A stretch of DNA of 64,000 nucleotides from Gnetum montanum. Taxonomy: Eukaryota > Streptophyta > Gnetopsida > Gnetales > Gnetaceae. Numbering within the stretch: position 1 is the stretch's first letter; the number at the start of each line of letters is the position of its first letter. The stretch lies in NCBI GenBank assembly GCA_015680685.1, contig MNCI01013908.1, positions 837,125 through 901,124 on the forward strand. Reading direction: 5' to 3'. Below the pieces are notes generated by a model. The model saw nothing but the letters and a program-made list of their open reading frames with translations, was not told the DNA's origin and searched no databases. Below, in pieces: positions 35,401-50,400 of the stretch. Position numbers and translations under genes: made by a program.

Positions 35401-38400
35401 GGCACAGCAGTTAGATTTGAGGTCATGTTTATCTCTAAAAATATGCAGCAACTTTACTGTTTTGCTTGTTTTTGTACATATTGATTATTTGTGTTTATGA
35501 AATAGGTAAGTTTAACATAGAAAATTACTTAAAAAAATAACTTGTATAAATTAATGTCATCATCATCATCCTTGCCTTGTCTCAATAATATAGGGTTGGT
35601 TACATGAGTTCTCTATCACTGTTTGCCTCTAATAAGAGGTAAAACTTGATTTATTTGCAATTTTTCATATATACTTTAATTATTTATTCCAATGTCTTTT
35701 TGGTCTTCTTTTTGGCAAGTTTCCTGAAGCTTTGATATGGAAACATTTTTTGAGAGATTCATTATGTAATCTTCTTTGAATATAATCAAACCATCACAAG
35801 CCTGTTTCCATTTTGACCATCTTGCCTCAATTCTACTTCTAATATCCTTATCAACTTTAGCATGTGATTGAAACATTGATAGTTATCAAAATTTTTATTC
35901 TATTAATTCATGTTTGAGATGCTTCTTTACAACTCTCTTACAGTTTCATAATATGACTTACAATTTTGATTCCTTTATAATTTGTAGAATTTTGTAGCTT
36001 GCTCACATTGTTTCATATATGATATATAAGCTTGATTTCCCTATTGTAACGAACCACTTCTCCTTGAGTTTTTGCGTTAATGATTGTAGTAGTCTTTTTG
36101 TGTGTTTGTGTGCATGTTTTGTTGACAAGTTGTGTGTGTGCTTTGGTGGAAAAGGCTAATTGGAATAGTAATAAATTTGTTGACCATATTTTTATATGTA
36201 TTATGATTAAATGTTTAAATACTTTATGCATAAGAAATATGATTTAAAATACATGCTGGGAATGTTTTAGAATAATAATAATAAATGATATATGGGAAAA
36301 CAAAATATTTTCTATTCTATTTCAATAGAGATGCTGAGAAACAGAGGACAATGCTCTAAGGTGTGCCTCAAGAGCTAAAACAGGTATGTTGAGATGCAAA
36401 TGAATGCTCATATTGAGGAACTTGACCTATGAATCAAGTTGGAGGAACCTGACCCATGAATCAGGGATACTTTGTGCAAATACTGTAGCTTTATATTTTA
36501 TTTTATCTAAATGTGATGCATTGCTCTTTTTAGTTTAAAATAGTAGAGTATAAGTACCCTCTCCATTGCTGTAGAAAGGTCATGTGATGACTTTTTAGGG
36601 CTTGTAAGATGATGGAAAAATTCACATCACTGATGACCTGAAAAACAAGGTGCCTTATTTGATTATGTATCTTGAATTGCCCTTGTCACGAATCTATTTG
36701 AAAACTCCTTCCTTGCATCTTATGACAATTCCGAATGATAAAGCGATAGATATTATGTTGGAATGTTCAAGAGGAATTGAACCTGAGATCTAGCAAAATC
36801 TGAATTCTAAAATATCAAAAATTGTTGATTTAGGGATTGAACCTACAACCTGAGAATATACATACTTTATGGATTTTATTATAGTGATCATGAAGAGAAT
36901 TGAACTCATGATCCATTGCTTAAAAGAGAGAGAGAGAGAGAGAAAGAGAGAGATAACTTTAAAAAGAAAGAAAAGAATACGAATAGTTCCCAACTAGTCA
37001 ATTACAAGAAACCAAAGAAAAGAATACGAACAGTCCCCAACAAGTCAGTTACAAGAAACCATTCATTATCTCTTATTCCACCTACAAATAGGAAGAGGAG
37101 AGGAAGAAAAAAGGACACACACAAGGAAAAAGTAACTTTGTAGAACACAAAACAAAAAGAAAAAGAAAAAGAAGAAAAAGGATACATCAACAAGGAGTGT
37201 GGTTGCGAAGGGAGAGAAGATTGTCGCTGCTACAAGAGATAGCAAAGAGAAAGAAAACAAGTGTGGCATAGCAATCCAATATTTGGATAATTCCTCCTAG
37301 TAAGCAAGATATCTAAGCAAGGAGGTAAAATGATCCATCTTTGTTATGTTTGATAATGGCTAGCAAGGGCTGATTTTCTCAAATTTTTCTCTTCTTACTT
37401 GTCTAACCACCTTTACAATGCTTGTATGAAAATATCAAGATTGTTGTTGTAAGCTTAGACTTATTTTTTTGGATCTCTCCACCCGTCCTTTGCACTCTCA
37501 TACCTAAATGACTTGGATGAGAGTTGTTTCTGTAACAATTCAGAAACACCCATAATGATTTGGGGCATTTTTGGCAAAGGATTGCCAATAGGGGCTATGG
37601 ATCCCTGATATGAGGATTGGTACTGCCTGCAAAAAGCGAGAGTATCCTTGGGCCCATCGATAATTGTGAATGTTTTAAAATTGTTGAATTTTTGGATTTT
37701 GGTTGGAATTTGGTTGATGAACCCTTTCCCTTTGAATGCATAAATCTTGGATCTGAATCTTGAATTATACTTTTTTTACCTATACCTTCTCAAGTCTAAT
37801 TTTAATATCTTTCTATAAGTTGATGGAGTGGGGGAAAACCTAGGATGTTAATTTATGGTTGTGATCTATCTATTTTTTGCTATTGAACATATAAATTTCC
37901 TGATTAAATGATTACTGGTAAAATGGTTACAAGAGTTAAATTCAGATCTTGTTTTGTGTGTGGCTGGAAAATATAAAATATTATTATGTGATTGAACAAA
38001 TATGAGATTATTAATTTATCTGCTTATGTGGTCATTTCTTTGGTTTTGAAGTGCGCAAATGATCCTGATTAAATATTACTTTTTAAGTTGAATGATAAAA
38101 AACTTTTATCTTTTAATCTAATGCATCTTGCATAGATATTTTACTATGCCTATTTCTTTTTAAACTTATTTCTTAATTCTTAATTTAATATTGATTGACC
38201 TGTTCTTGAGCTAGATCTAGTCATTGTTGATTTCATTTTAAATTTTATAGGATAACGTTAGTGTGATGGCTGTAGAAAGAAAGCCACATGGGCATTTTCT
38301 TCTTTCAACTAGCTTTCTTTTTAGGGGGCTTCAGGTGTTAGTTCTTGCTCCCTATGAGTGGGTGTTACACCTATAATTTGCATAATTTTGCATATCTTCT

Positions 38401-41400
38401 TTATTCTTATAGATGAAAACAAAAGTGCTTTCTCTAGCTTCTAGGAATTTCTCCATTGTTTAAACTTTTGTTGAATACTTTTGTTAGCCATACAACTTCT
38501 ATATCTCCCATAAACTTCTAAACTAGGAATGGTATTTGGGCCAATAGCTTTGCCATTTTTCCACATTAGCCTATCCTTTTGGTTTCCACATTGCTGCTAT
38601 TTTTTAAAACATTTTTCTTTTATTTTTTCTTTTTAAATATTTTGGATAACATTGTATTTTAAAGTATTAGCTTAAGAAAATATTGCTCCCAAAATGGAGA
38701 AGTGGAAACATGCTCTAGAATCAAAAGACTTAAAAATTAGCAGAAGTAAGACAGAATATATGGAATGCAATTTTAATAATAGCATGAATAATGGTGAAAT
38801 AGAAGTGACAATTCAAGGCAAAAAAGTCTCTCACTGCAAACAGCTCTACTACCTAGCATCAATCCTTCGATCAAATGGTGAAATTGATAAAGATATCATA
38901 AATAGAATTGAGGTAGGATCGTTAAAATGGAGACATGCTAGTTGTGTTATTTGTGATGAAAGAATACCAATAAAATTAAAGGGGAAATTTTATATGATAG
39001 TAATTAGGCCTTCTATCTTAGATGGTGTTGAATGTTAGGTAGTACAAAAGAGGTACGAACAACAAATCAGTGTGGTAGAAGTGCGAATGCTTTGATGGAT
39101 GTTGAATGTTATTAGAAGAAATAAACTACATAACAAAAACATCATAGGAAGACTTGGAGTGGCTTTTATTTCACATAAGCTATAAGAATGGAGGCTTAGA
39201 TGGTTTGGACATGTGCAAATGAGCCTATAAACAAAGGTTGCTACATCACTATTCCAAGAAAGCCACCAAAAGAAAGACCAAAGAAGACATGAGAAAAAAT
39301 GATAGAAGATGATTCGAAGAAATTGCAAAGGAACAAAGACCTAGCTCTTCATAGAGGTGAATAATGTAAAAGAACTCATGTAGCCAACCCCATTCTATTG
39401 GGATAGGCTAGGATGATGATGATTATAATATTGTACTTCATCACCCTGCCACCATATTTTCTTTGGAATGTAGTTTTTCCCTTTTGTTATACCCAAAATA
39501 TGTTTTCCAATTATGTGAATGCATCTTTCTATTTGACCCCAAATAGTATCTGTGGGACAATCTGAATTCTAAGTGCTACATTCAATAATTTCATATTACT
39601 GGATTAACTTTTATGCAGCTTTGAGTGGATAAGAATCCTTGTAGTTTGCTACATTCACATTTGTCATTTCTATTAGAGCTTTTTCTTAATCAAGCAACTT
39701 GCTCTAATTTCTGTCACCATGTTTCCTGATGCCCATTATTATAAATTATTTTTTCCAGTCTTTTATTGATACTTGCTTATTTCTTTATATTTCAGCGTAA
39801 ACTGTTGCAACTAGAGAAAAATATAGCGTAGGATTAGATATTTGATATTCTAAATCATTCTTCATAAAAGTGACCCCTTCTTAGAAAAAGAAGAAACAAT
39901 GATATTGTTAAATTCTTTGTTTTTACTGCATGAAATCAATTGGTTGTTTTCTGGGAATCACACAGTTATTTGTTCCTTTAATGGAGTGGATGGTTTTTTC
40001 AGTTGTTTAATAGTTTGCTGCCTTATGGTAACTCTGAATGTATATTTTTACCATGTCCCAGGTGACAAGTGAACTTGAATGTATTTATTGGTTGATAGAC
40101 CAACAGATTTACCATTTGAGCTATCACCAAATCATTGATAAAGACTGTCATTTTTGCAACACATTGACATAATTCTTTGGTTTGGAAAGCTTTACCGGAT
40201 GGATGTGATAGAATTTTATGCATCCATATTAAAAAGAGTAAAAAGTTGTTCATGCCATTTACCTGCAAACGTTTAGTAAACCTAGTTTATGGCTATTACA
40301 TGTTAGCCGTACATGAACAACTTTTTGGAAATTGGGAAGGCGCTAATTTAAATAATACTTGGCCTATTAATATTTGAAATTAATTTTTTATAAAAATAGG
40401 TAACAACTCCAACATAAGATTAAATAGCAATTGCAACATACAGTGGATCTTGTTACATGTGATACTGTTATACCTGATATATTTGTCTAAATCGATAAAA
40501 AATTACTCTACCATGTTCATTCTAACATGTTAAAACCAATGCCTATATCAAATGCTAAATAATAATTACCTTAAAAAATTCCATAATGAAATAAGGTTGC
40601 AAAGGAAAATTTTATTTGTAAATTAATAGGAGTTCTATGTTAAAATATCCTTAAAGAAAGATTTGTTAGATGCTTTTTTTTTTAAGAGAAGGATTTGTGG
40701 AACTGATAAAGAAAATATTAAAACAATATTGTATTGTCCATCCCGTATGTTGAAGACCATATTGATTCTGTAGCAGAAAAACATTTGGTTCTTGAAAACA
40801 AGTTTGATTTTTATTGGCAATGATTTTGAAATGGAAAATTTTAGCAGTTGACAATGAGTGCACTTATATTTTTTTTTGTTTTGAAGCTTGTATTTTTTTT
40901 TATAAAAGTTTTATAGCTCTAGAAACTTATATTCTTTTCATTTCTTAGGCTTATTTAGAAACTTCTATTTTTTTAATTGTATAGACCTATGGAGAAACTT
41001 TTTTTTGTTTGGGTTTTGAGGTTTCATGGGCTTATCTAGAAACTTCTATTTTCATAGGACAAGTTCTTGTAGGTTGGTTGTGATTTCATAGAATGGTTTG
41101 TTTTTACAAGTTTGTTGCTGTTTTATAGGATGGATTGTTTTTGTTGCTGTTTTTGCAAGATAGGTTGTTGTTGGAAGTTTGTTGCTAATTTCCTTTAGGT
41201 TTATTATTAGTTTTTATCAAAAGATAGGTTTTTTTCTGTAAGTTTATTGCTAAGATGTATTATTGTACATAAATTTCTCAATTGGGGCATGACATGGAAT
41301 AGTGTGGAAGTCTCTTGCTAGGATGTATTGTTACGCATTATCATCATCATCATCCTAGCTTTGTACCAATAAAATTGGGTTGGCTGTAGGAAAACATGCC

Positions 41401-44400
41401 TTGTTGGTGGATTGAAGGCAATTTCTCTCTAGAACGGGGTCAGAGGAGTGTGGAGATCCTTTTGGGTTGCATGCTATTTTAGTTATCACTTTAGAACTAC
41501 ATGAGCCATGATTCCTTGTGAATCTCATCATAGGAATATGTAGGGTTGTTGAGAAGCTTTGGCTTTGATGCTTGGGCCACTGTCCTCTCTTTAGAGTGGG
41601 GCTTAGGGCTAGATGCGTTAGCAGAGGAACATGTTTTAGCTCTTTTAAGGGAATGGTGTGTCTTGTCTTTGTTGTAGTTGTGTGCACATGTGTGCCTTAT
41701 TAGTTTGGTTGCGTAATTAATGCTTATGGTAACTCCAACACCTCTAACCATTCGGTAATGGGTTGTGTGCTTTATGTTGTGAAATAGGTATGCTAAGTTA
41801 TGAGGTGTAGTCCACCTTGAGTTTGCCCTCCCTTGTTGTTGCTATTGGGATTGTTGGGTGGTGTTGAACGATGTTTTCCAAGGGTGACACCGTTACACTT
41901 GGTATAAAAGCCAAGGTTTGAGTTTTGAGATTGGTGGTGGTATGTGGTTTGTTGTTTGAATTCCTAGTGACCATGGTTCACAAGATGAAGAGCAAGGGGA
42001 GCCACAACTTTGGTAAGGCTCCTACTAGCTTTGACCCTCATGTTGACATGGAGGAGCATGTGCATGTCAAGCCATATAATGTGACACTTGAATGTGAGAA
42101 CCTAAGTGGCAATGACAAGGTACCTATTAGGGAGCCCAATTCCCTTGATAAGGTGCAAGTGCAACATGTGTGGAGGTAGCTCCTTGAAGTTGATAGTGTG
42201 ATCCTCTGTCACTTGCTAGTGGAAGAGAGGGTGAAAATGGTTCATGATCTTATCGAAAAGCTAAAGGTCTTGTATCTTTGGGAACTGAACTTAGGAGTTA
42301 AGCACAAGCTTTTCACAACTTAGAATTTTGTGCTTTGCCATTGTGTGGAACAGATGGGGGATGCTGTTCATGACGTCCATGTCTCGATGGGTGACATCTT
42401 GCAAAGGTTGGCAACCCTCAAGGCCAAGGTGGAGAAGCTAGAGATGAGGAACAAGAAACTGGAGGACCAAGTGGCTGTTAAAGCAAAGGCAGTGGCATTT
42501 GGTTTAGGGTGGATTACCCAAAAGTTCCTAGCCAAAGAGCCAAAGATGTACAAGAATAATCATGATAACAAACTTATTGATGCCTTCATCTTTGAGATGG
42601 AGTGCTTCCTTGAAATGAAAGATTATCCAGAGGAAATGAAGGTCAACATTGCCTCCTAATTTTTAGGTGGTGTTGTTGAAACTTGGTGGCTTGGCATTAT
42701 CTGCGAAGTGAAATCAGGGATGGCTTGAAGGTTAATGGAAACATGGGATGATCTCAAAACTACTCTCATTGAAAAATTCTGCCTAGGCACTTGATGAGTG
42801 AAAGTTCCACTATCGTGTGGGAGATCAAAACTTGCAAGATCTTAGATTACATGGAAGCATTGGAATTGGCAACTAGTCCAATCATTGATTTAAAATATCA
42901 AACGTAGGAAAAGAATGGAGTTGATGTACCTCAACATGGCAAGAGGTTTGGTAGTGGATTAGGTGGGCTAGGTGGAAGAAATTTTGGAGGTGGCTTTTGG
43001 GGTCCACTTCCTTCCATTACCCCTAGTTCCCAAGCCTCTTATCAGGGTAATGGGAAGCAACAGACTCTCAAAGGTTATGATCAATTTAGGGACAAGCATC
43101 CAAATTTTGGAGGACTTATCACTAACCCTCATAGGTGTTCAAACATGTAGTGTTTCATTTGCTTTAGGAATCATGTTGCTTGAAACTGCCCTCAAAACCC
43201 TAATTGTCAACTAGCTGGAAGGGGTCTAAATGATCAACAGTTGAACACTCTTGACTATTAGCCATAAGCTTGATTGTGGGTGATTGAAGTAAATGATAGT
43301 GGACAAGAGATTGAATCTTTTGGGGTGATTGAGCAAATCTCCTAGAGTCTAGTAGCCATTTAGCATAATCTTCAAGGAGAGCTACTGAAGCAGAAAACTA
43401 GGTTGTGTTTAGTATATATGGTTTCAGTCTAGTTTCCAACAAAGATTGTGGATGCCTTGGTTGACATAGGTGCCAACCACAACTTCCTCTCATCCAAGAT
43501 GGCTTGTATTCACAAGCTATGAGTACATTTGGCTTCAACATCTTGCAAGTTAGCTAAGTTCCATCTAATCAGATGCATTGGAGTTGTGAAAGATGTAGCG
43601 GTGAAAGTTGGTCAGTGGAGTGGAAAACTGGACTTATCTTTCTTAGACATTGATTTTTTCCAAGTCATTCTTGGACAAGAATTCTTTAAGAAAGCAAATG
43701 CACTAGTTGTCCTATACCTAGACACCTTCTATGTTGCACATGAGGATTTGCCTTGCATGGTGAAGATCTCTACATAGGGAGCAATTGGAACTAACCGAGA
43801 AGCCCAAATTGTTTCACCTATGGTGATGAAGTAGGTTGTTAGGGACCCAACCCAGTAGATGCTTCTTGTGGTGCTAAGGGAGATGGAAGATGGGAGTTCT
43901 GTATAGGTGAATGTACAATTGGAGAATGTGTTGGAGAGGTAAAAGGTTCTGATGTCAGTGGAGTTGCTTGGAAAATGGTTGGCTTGATGGGTTGTTGATC
44001 ATAAAATTAAGTGGTTGCTTGGGAATGCCCCTTCTAGGCAGTGACCTTATAGAATGACTACTCTTGAATTGGTAGAGTTGAGAAAGCAGTTAGAAATCTT
44101 GGTAGATGTAGGACCCCTAGTAATCACCCTTTAAAATTCAGTGCACCTTTTTTTTTTAATGTACTTGTACACAGGGCTATAGTTAGACTAGCAATTCATA
44201 TGGACATGACATAAATAATAATGGGTTGACTATAGGGCCTATGTACCTCCTTTGCTTCACAACTCAGGTTGTTGAAGAGAGTCATTAATACTTGTCACCA
44301 ACCTAAGAATCAACGCATCATCTGTTTAGCAGTACTATGATTTCTAATAATGAATACAACCAATGATTTTGGGTTCATAACTCTTTGTTATCCTCACACG

Positions 44401-47400
44401 CCTAGTCCATCACCCAAATGAAAGAGTATTCAGTTGTATATCATTTAAATCCCAAAGGGTAGTTTTCTCTAATACCTTATCAACGTCATGGCTAACGCTT
44501 AAGATTATGTAGAAAGCTTGAAAACATCAAACAGTTATGTAACTCACCTGTTTCCAAGTTTTGGTTTACAAGCAACACCAACAGATGTGGTTGGATTTAT
44601 TTCTAATTCCTCCACCATGTTTCCCAAAACCAAATCATTTAATTTATAATAGGCTTCAAATAATGGATGAGAATCAAGAATTTATATGTTTCAAAGAGCT
44701 TACCCATGCTATGTGGCATTGCATTCCAATATTGAGAGCCATACAACTTGAAGAAACCAGTCATCATCTATCTAATTACTAGCTATTAATTTAGGTGAGT
44801 TACTTATCCTAGGGTCCAAAGGGCTTCTAATGATAATTCATGTGGGTTCATATTATGAAAAACAAATAAACACACATGGTCACACATATATTTTCTTTCT
44901 TTGCACAAGTAAAAGAATATAATTGTTGATAAACAAATAGGGTTAGCATATTGAAAATAAGTAAATAATAGTTTACTTTGCATAAAAGGAACATCTAACT
45001 AAGACAATAAACAAAACATCCATTATTAAAAGACTTACTCCATGGAGACTTCTAGGCTTCCAAGATGCAATATTCCCTTCATATAAATGAAGAAGTAACT
45101 GTGCATCTCATGTCTATTTTAAATGCCATATAAGAACTATCTCACATCATACAATGGAGGGAGAATAATAGTAGTTAGGCTTTGTTTTCTCATGGGAATC
45201 CATCAAGGGCTCACCATAACATAATCTAACTATGATGTGAATAAGCAAACAATTTGAAATTTGTGTAATCTTACAAAACATTAATTTGGTGCATCTTTCA
45301 AACTAAGGATTTGGACTTAATTAGCAACTTGCATAATCACATTGGATTACTTGGAGCTCTGCATTAAGATCCTCTATCAACTTCAAAAGTTCATTTTCTT
45401 TAGTCTCTAATTTGCAATCTTCATTTTTTAAAGGTTTCTATTTTCTTACTTTGATTTTAGACATTCTAAACTTGGCAAGTAAAGTCTGAAAGTAGGGCTT
45501 GATCCTTTGGCAAACAAATCTGATCTTACGGGAAGAATGAGGCCTAGAGAAAATTTGGAATTCTAATTGCCAACATAGTTGGAAGTTCCACAGTCTTTTA
45601 CTCACAACATGAAAGTGATACCAAGTTCTTAAGTTATGAGCATTTGTTAAACTCATTCAGACTTGAGGGCACTATAAGTAATAAGGCACAACAACTAGAC
45701 TACACCAAATAAAAGAAGAATCACAGTCTCTAATACTTTTAAAAGTAAGTGGAACAAAGGGCAGATTTATCAAAGGAACCAAAAATCAGCAAAGCATAAG
45801 GTAAATAATAGTCACTATTTTAGATGTCATTAGCACTGGGTATTAAAATTTAGATTTCCAAGAAAACAAAGAAAAATAGAAAAACAGTGAATATCACAGA
45901 TGTCATTATCATGGCTATTAAGATCTGAATTATGAGCAAATAGAGCAAATAGAGAGCAGCATTGAAAATAGCATTTCCTTTAGCTGGAAATCATTGGGAT
46001 TTAAGAAGCAAAATCAGCAAATAAAACTAAAATATAATTTATGCACCAACAAAGGAGTAACTTTAATGTGATCATTATTCCAAATAGGGTATAAAAATAA
46101 GGAAAATCAGCATAGTAATAAGTGTGTTCTGGTTAAGCTTGAACCTTTATAATTCACTTCTCTAGCCCATAATGTTTTTCTCTATTCTTAGGCACCTTCA
46201 GCATCTAAAATTTCTCTAAATGTGAAGAGTAAAATATGAGAGATTAAGTACCATCTTTTTCTTTTAATTTTTTTTCACATGCATACAGATCCTAACAGAA
46301 CCGTACATGTTCAGAAAACTTTACAATCTAAATGAGTTACCAAATTTGTGTGTATATACATACTTTTGTATAAACCAAGTACAGACTTAGGGTGTTGCTG
46401 GAGATGGAAGGAGACATAGCAACCATAAAAAAAAAAATCAGTCTAGTTTTCATCCTATAACAGAGGATAAACTCAGTCTATATTATTTTCTATGACAGGG
46501 GACAGATTCTGAAGGTGACTGTCTAGTAATTGAAATATGGAAACTAGAGGTTATCAGCCATGAAAACTAGTAGTGTCCAACATAATCATGAAATTAAATT
46601 CTGATTTTAAGTATTAAAGAATGAGTAAAATTTATGAACTCAAAATTGTTTTCTGAGAAAATAGAACTTGTCCAAAGCAACTCTAAATTATAACTTTCTT
46701 GAGCAGCTAGATTCCAATAACAAACAGAGAAATGGATTTCTGAATTTTTCATATTAACAGCAAGTAATTTGCAAAGAGGAAAAGAGATTTAGATTCTAAT
46801 ATTTACCCCTTTTTTTCCAAAATAGAAAACAAACACAATGTTCTTGCTACCAGTAACATTATCCTTAACCATGAATCATCCTTACCAAAGGTATAAAATA
46901 TGATTTTTGGAAAACAGAAAAGTAAATTTCATATCCTTAATAAACAAAAAATTAGCAAATAAAATCTGCAATGTGCTATTGCTTATTTCCAACCCAGCTT
47001 AACAACCATGATGGATTAACATGGTGTCAAAATTTTCTGATCTTCATTAGTAAATTTTTCCAGCCTCTCATGTTTTCACATTGAGAGAAATGTAGGCTTG
47101 GACAAAGGACCATTCAATAATGGATTGGGATATGACAACTCTCTTGGAAACCCTTCAAAAACTTACCTAAAAATGCTCAACAAAACAGTACATGTGCACT
47201 TCACAAAGACACCAAAAATCATCAATATGCATTTATTCCTTTTTATTTTTAAAATGAGTATTCAATGGTCCCTTTTTTTTGGATCTGGCTTTACCTTGGT
47301 TTAGCTATCTAACATTTAACATTTAATCAAACTATCTAATTTACCAATAATAGAGAATAGAGAAATCACCTACATTTAACAACCATAATTTAACATCACT

Positions 47401-50400
47401 AACATTTAATAACCATAGATTAACATCCTAGATTTTCCCCATTCCATTGGACTCAGAAAGATAACAAAATCAGATTTGAGAAGTTACACAAATAATTATG
47501 AAAATTCAATTCAAGGATTAAGCATTCAAAGGGATCATTAAGCCAATTTTCCAGCCAAGAACCAAGAATTCAATAGTTTTGTAAATTGCAGAAAATCACA
47601 AAAAAGACATAGGCCTAGGGATAGTTTTACTTTTTGTTGGTAGTACCAATTCTCATATAAGGGATTTTTGGCCCATGTTGGCAAATCGTTATGGCAGTAT
47701 ATCCCAAATCATTATGAGTGTTTTTGAGTTGTTACAAAAATAACTCTCATCCAAGCCATTTAGGCCTGAGAGTGTAGAGGACAGGTGGAGAGATCCATCA
47801 ACAAAATTAAGGATTCAACAATCCAAAATCTTAATAACAAATCTTGTCAAAGTTGATCCTAACATAAAATTATATTCAAGGCAAAGAAAGGAGAAGATTT
47901 GAGATATTGGGATTATTAGCCAACGCTATTGATCACACATAGCAAGAGAAAGATTCATCTTACCTTCTTGCTTATCAAGAACAATTAATGACCATATTGG
48001 ATTGCTGCTTAGCTCAAATTTTCCTTTTAATTTGTTGTCCTTTGTAGCAGCCACAATTTCTCCTTATTTTTTTTTTCAGCCACAACTTTCTCATGTTGGT
48101 GTTCATTTGCTATTTCAGCCTCAATCTTCTTTTGTTCTTCTATTCTTCTTCTTTTGCAGCCATCATCTTGTTTATTTGCTGTTCTAGCCAGAGTCTCCTT
48201 TTGCTGTTGTTCATTTCCAGCCAACTCCCTTGTGACTGAGCTCTCCTTCTTTCTAATGTGAGCACATACACTCTCCCTTTCTCTCCTTTTTTTCTCTCTA
48301 TTTTCTCCCCTCTCTCCTCTCTGTATAATTACTAGCAGAATTTAAGAGATGATGGGTTATTTCTTGTAATTATTCTTTATTAAAAACTGTTCTACTTCTT
48401 TTTTTAAAAAAAGAAATAAATCTTTTTTTGCACCACTTAGTCATGAGTTCAATTCTTTCCATGATCGCTCTTAAAAATTAAAAAAAGGTATATTCTAACA
48501 GGTTGCAAGTTCAATTTCCTTAGTTGCAACTTTCAATATTTTAAAAGTTTAATTCTGCCAAGTCTCAAGTTTAATTCCTTTTGATTTCACATAACAGGAA
48601 GTTGACAAGCATAAAGTATTTAGACATAATGTCTACCTTTGTTCCTTCTTTCTCAGCAACATGTCATCTCTAAATTTATTTGCAATAAATATGTAGCTGT
48701 GCTTCATTTCCAGCAACATTTCTTTTAGAAATCAAGTCATAAGGTGCAATGGAAGAGATTCCAAAATGGGAATATGAAAAGTGCAAGTTTAAGATAAAAT
48801 TAAGTAAAACACCTTCTCTTTTAGGCCATCAACAATGCAAGAGTTTTCATTTTATGTTTATATTTTATCATCGCATTGTCTTACAATGCCTTGAAAGGTT
48901 ATCACACGATCTTTCTACAGCCATGGAGGGGGTACTTATATACTATTTATCGATGAAACTCTAAAAAACAATGAATCAATAACATACACAACATTTCACA
49001 TGTTCATTATTTAAAATAATACAACTATGATATACATAATATCTTGATTCATAGGTTAGGTTCATTCCACTTGATTTATTGGTCAAGCTCCTTAGCAACA
49101 TGTGCATATGTATGCATATTTTTAAAAAAATCATTTATCCTAAGTAAAACATACATTTTTCAGCCCTTGAAGCATAATATAAAGAAATCTTTGTTTCTTC
49201 CTTCTTTCCAAATCTAATTGCTAAATAATTAGAATTTACATAATAGCCCTTAGAGATAAGATATTCAAAGCTTATATGAATATACACCAAAACAAGTACA
49301 TGAGATACCGACATTGATATATATATAGTCTACATAGAAACATTCTATTCAGTTTAAAAAATCATTTCGAGGCACTTTGGGTTATGCACCACATAAAGAA
49401 TAAAAGCACAGTAACAACCTCATACATAATTCAACATTTCAACTTCATTTCTACTCAACATTCCTTTCGTTTATTTCATTAACATATGCTAAATCAATCA
49501 TTAGTATGTCCTTAGTACTTTGCACCTAGTAATACACACAATGCATAGTAGTACAACTTAGGTCAATCGCAAGGAAGAATAACTGGTCATTCAACCAATC
49601 ATTAATACAAACACATTAGCAACATTCTAAATCTATCATAGTCATAAAATTATAGATAGTTCTACAGATCGACACTATCCATACACATCATCATAACAAA
49701 GTAGACTCACAAACATTGTCGCAAACTTTAAGATGAAAATCCAAGAAATATGGGTCATTACAAGTTTTAGGAAGCATTTGATATTATCAAGATGGCCTTC
49801 ATAACTTAGCCCGTGTTGGCCCTTCATGACTTTTCAAAACCATTCAAAGTTTATACAGATGCTTCAAATAAGGCAATTGGTGGGGTGCTTTTGCAAGATA
49901 ACCATCCTATGATGTTTGAGTCAAAGAAGTTGAACCAAACTAAGTAGTTGTGGTTGGTACATGGAAAGGAGACATTCATCATTGTGCATTGTCTTCGCAC
50001 ATGGTGATGCTATCTCCTTGGTGGTCTTGTGGTAGTCAAAATTGACAATATTGCCACAAGCTACCTCCTCAATTAGTCCAAGTTAAAGCCAAAGCAAGCT
50101 TGATGGTTGGCCATGTTACAAGAGTTTGACCTTCAATTTGTCTATCAACTACAAAAGGAGAATATAGTTGCAAATGCTTTGAGTATACATTCGTAGGTAA
50201 ACATGATGGAAGTTGTGGGGAAGCCTAATAGCTCTTAGTTGGTGATTGATCATTAACTTCGACAAAAGATCAGGGATGGTTTGTAATATGATCAGCATTC
50301 TCAGGAGTTATTAAAGCTGGTCCATGACTGGTTGACTAGAATTTTAGCAAAGTAGATGGCCTACTCATGTTTAAACAAAATTGGATCTATGTCCCTAATT

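Larger units (their letters stand above)
35555..39620 (-). mobile_element. Decayed RTE-type LINE, interrupted twice
   Basis: Minus-strand pieces at about 35555-36044, 38370-38690 and 39437-39620. The 3' tail is at 35555-35575 (CATCATCATCATCC on plus), with [21 protein letters not shown]...[10 protein letters not shown] upstream and [14 protein letters not shown] before it. [15 protein letters not shown] is at about 38500-38565. 39437-39600 matches the ETWWW region of the LINE at 59345-61630. A solo LTR (36045-38369) and a plus-strand LINE tail (38675-39436) are inserted. Much of the RT is missing. Confidence 0.7.

Noticed and set aside
36916-37269. Lys/Arg-rich or Phe/Ser-rich ORFs on both strands
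   Set aside because: They come from the GA microsatellite and purine/pyrimidine tracts of solo LTR C1.
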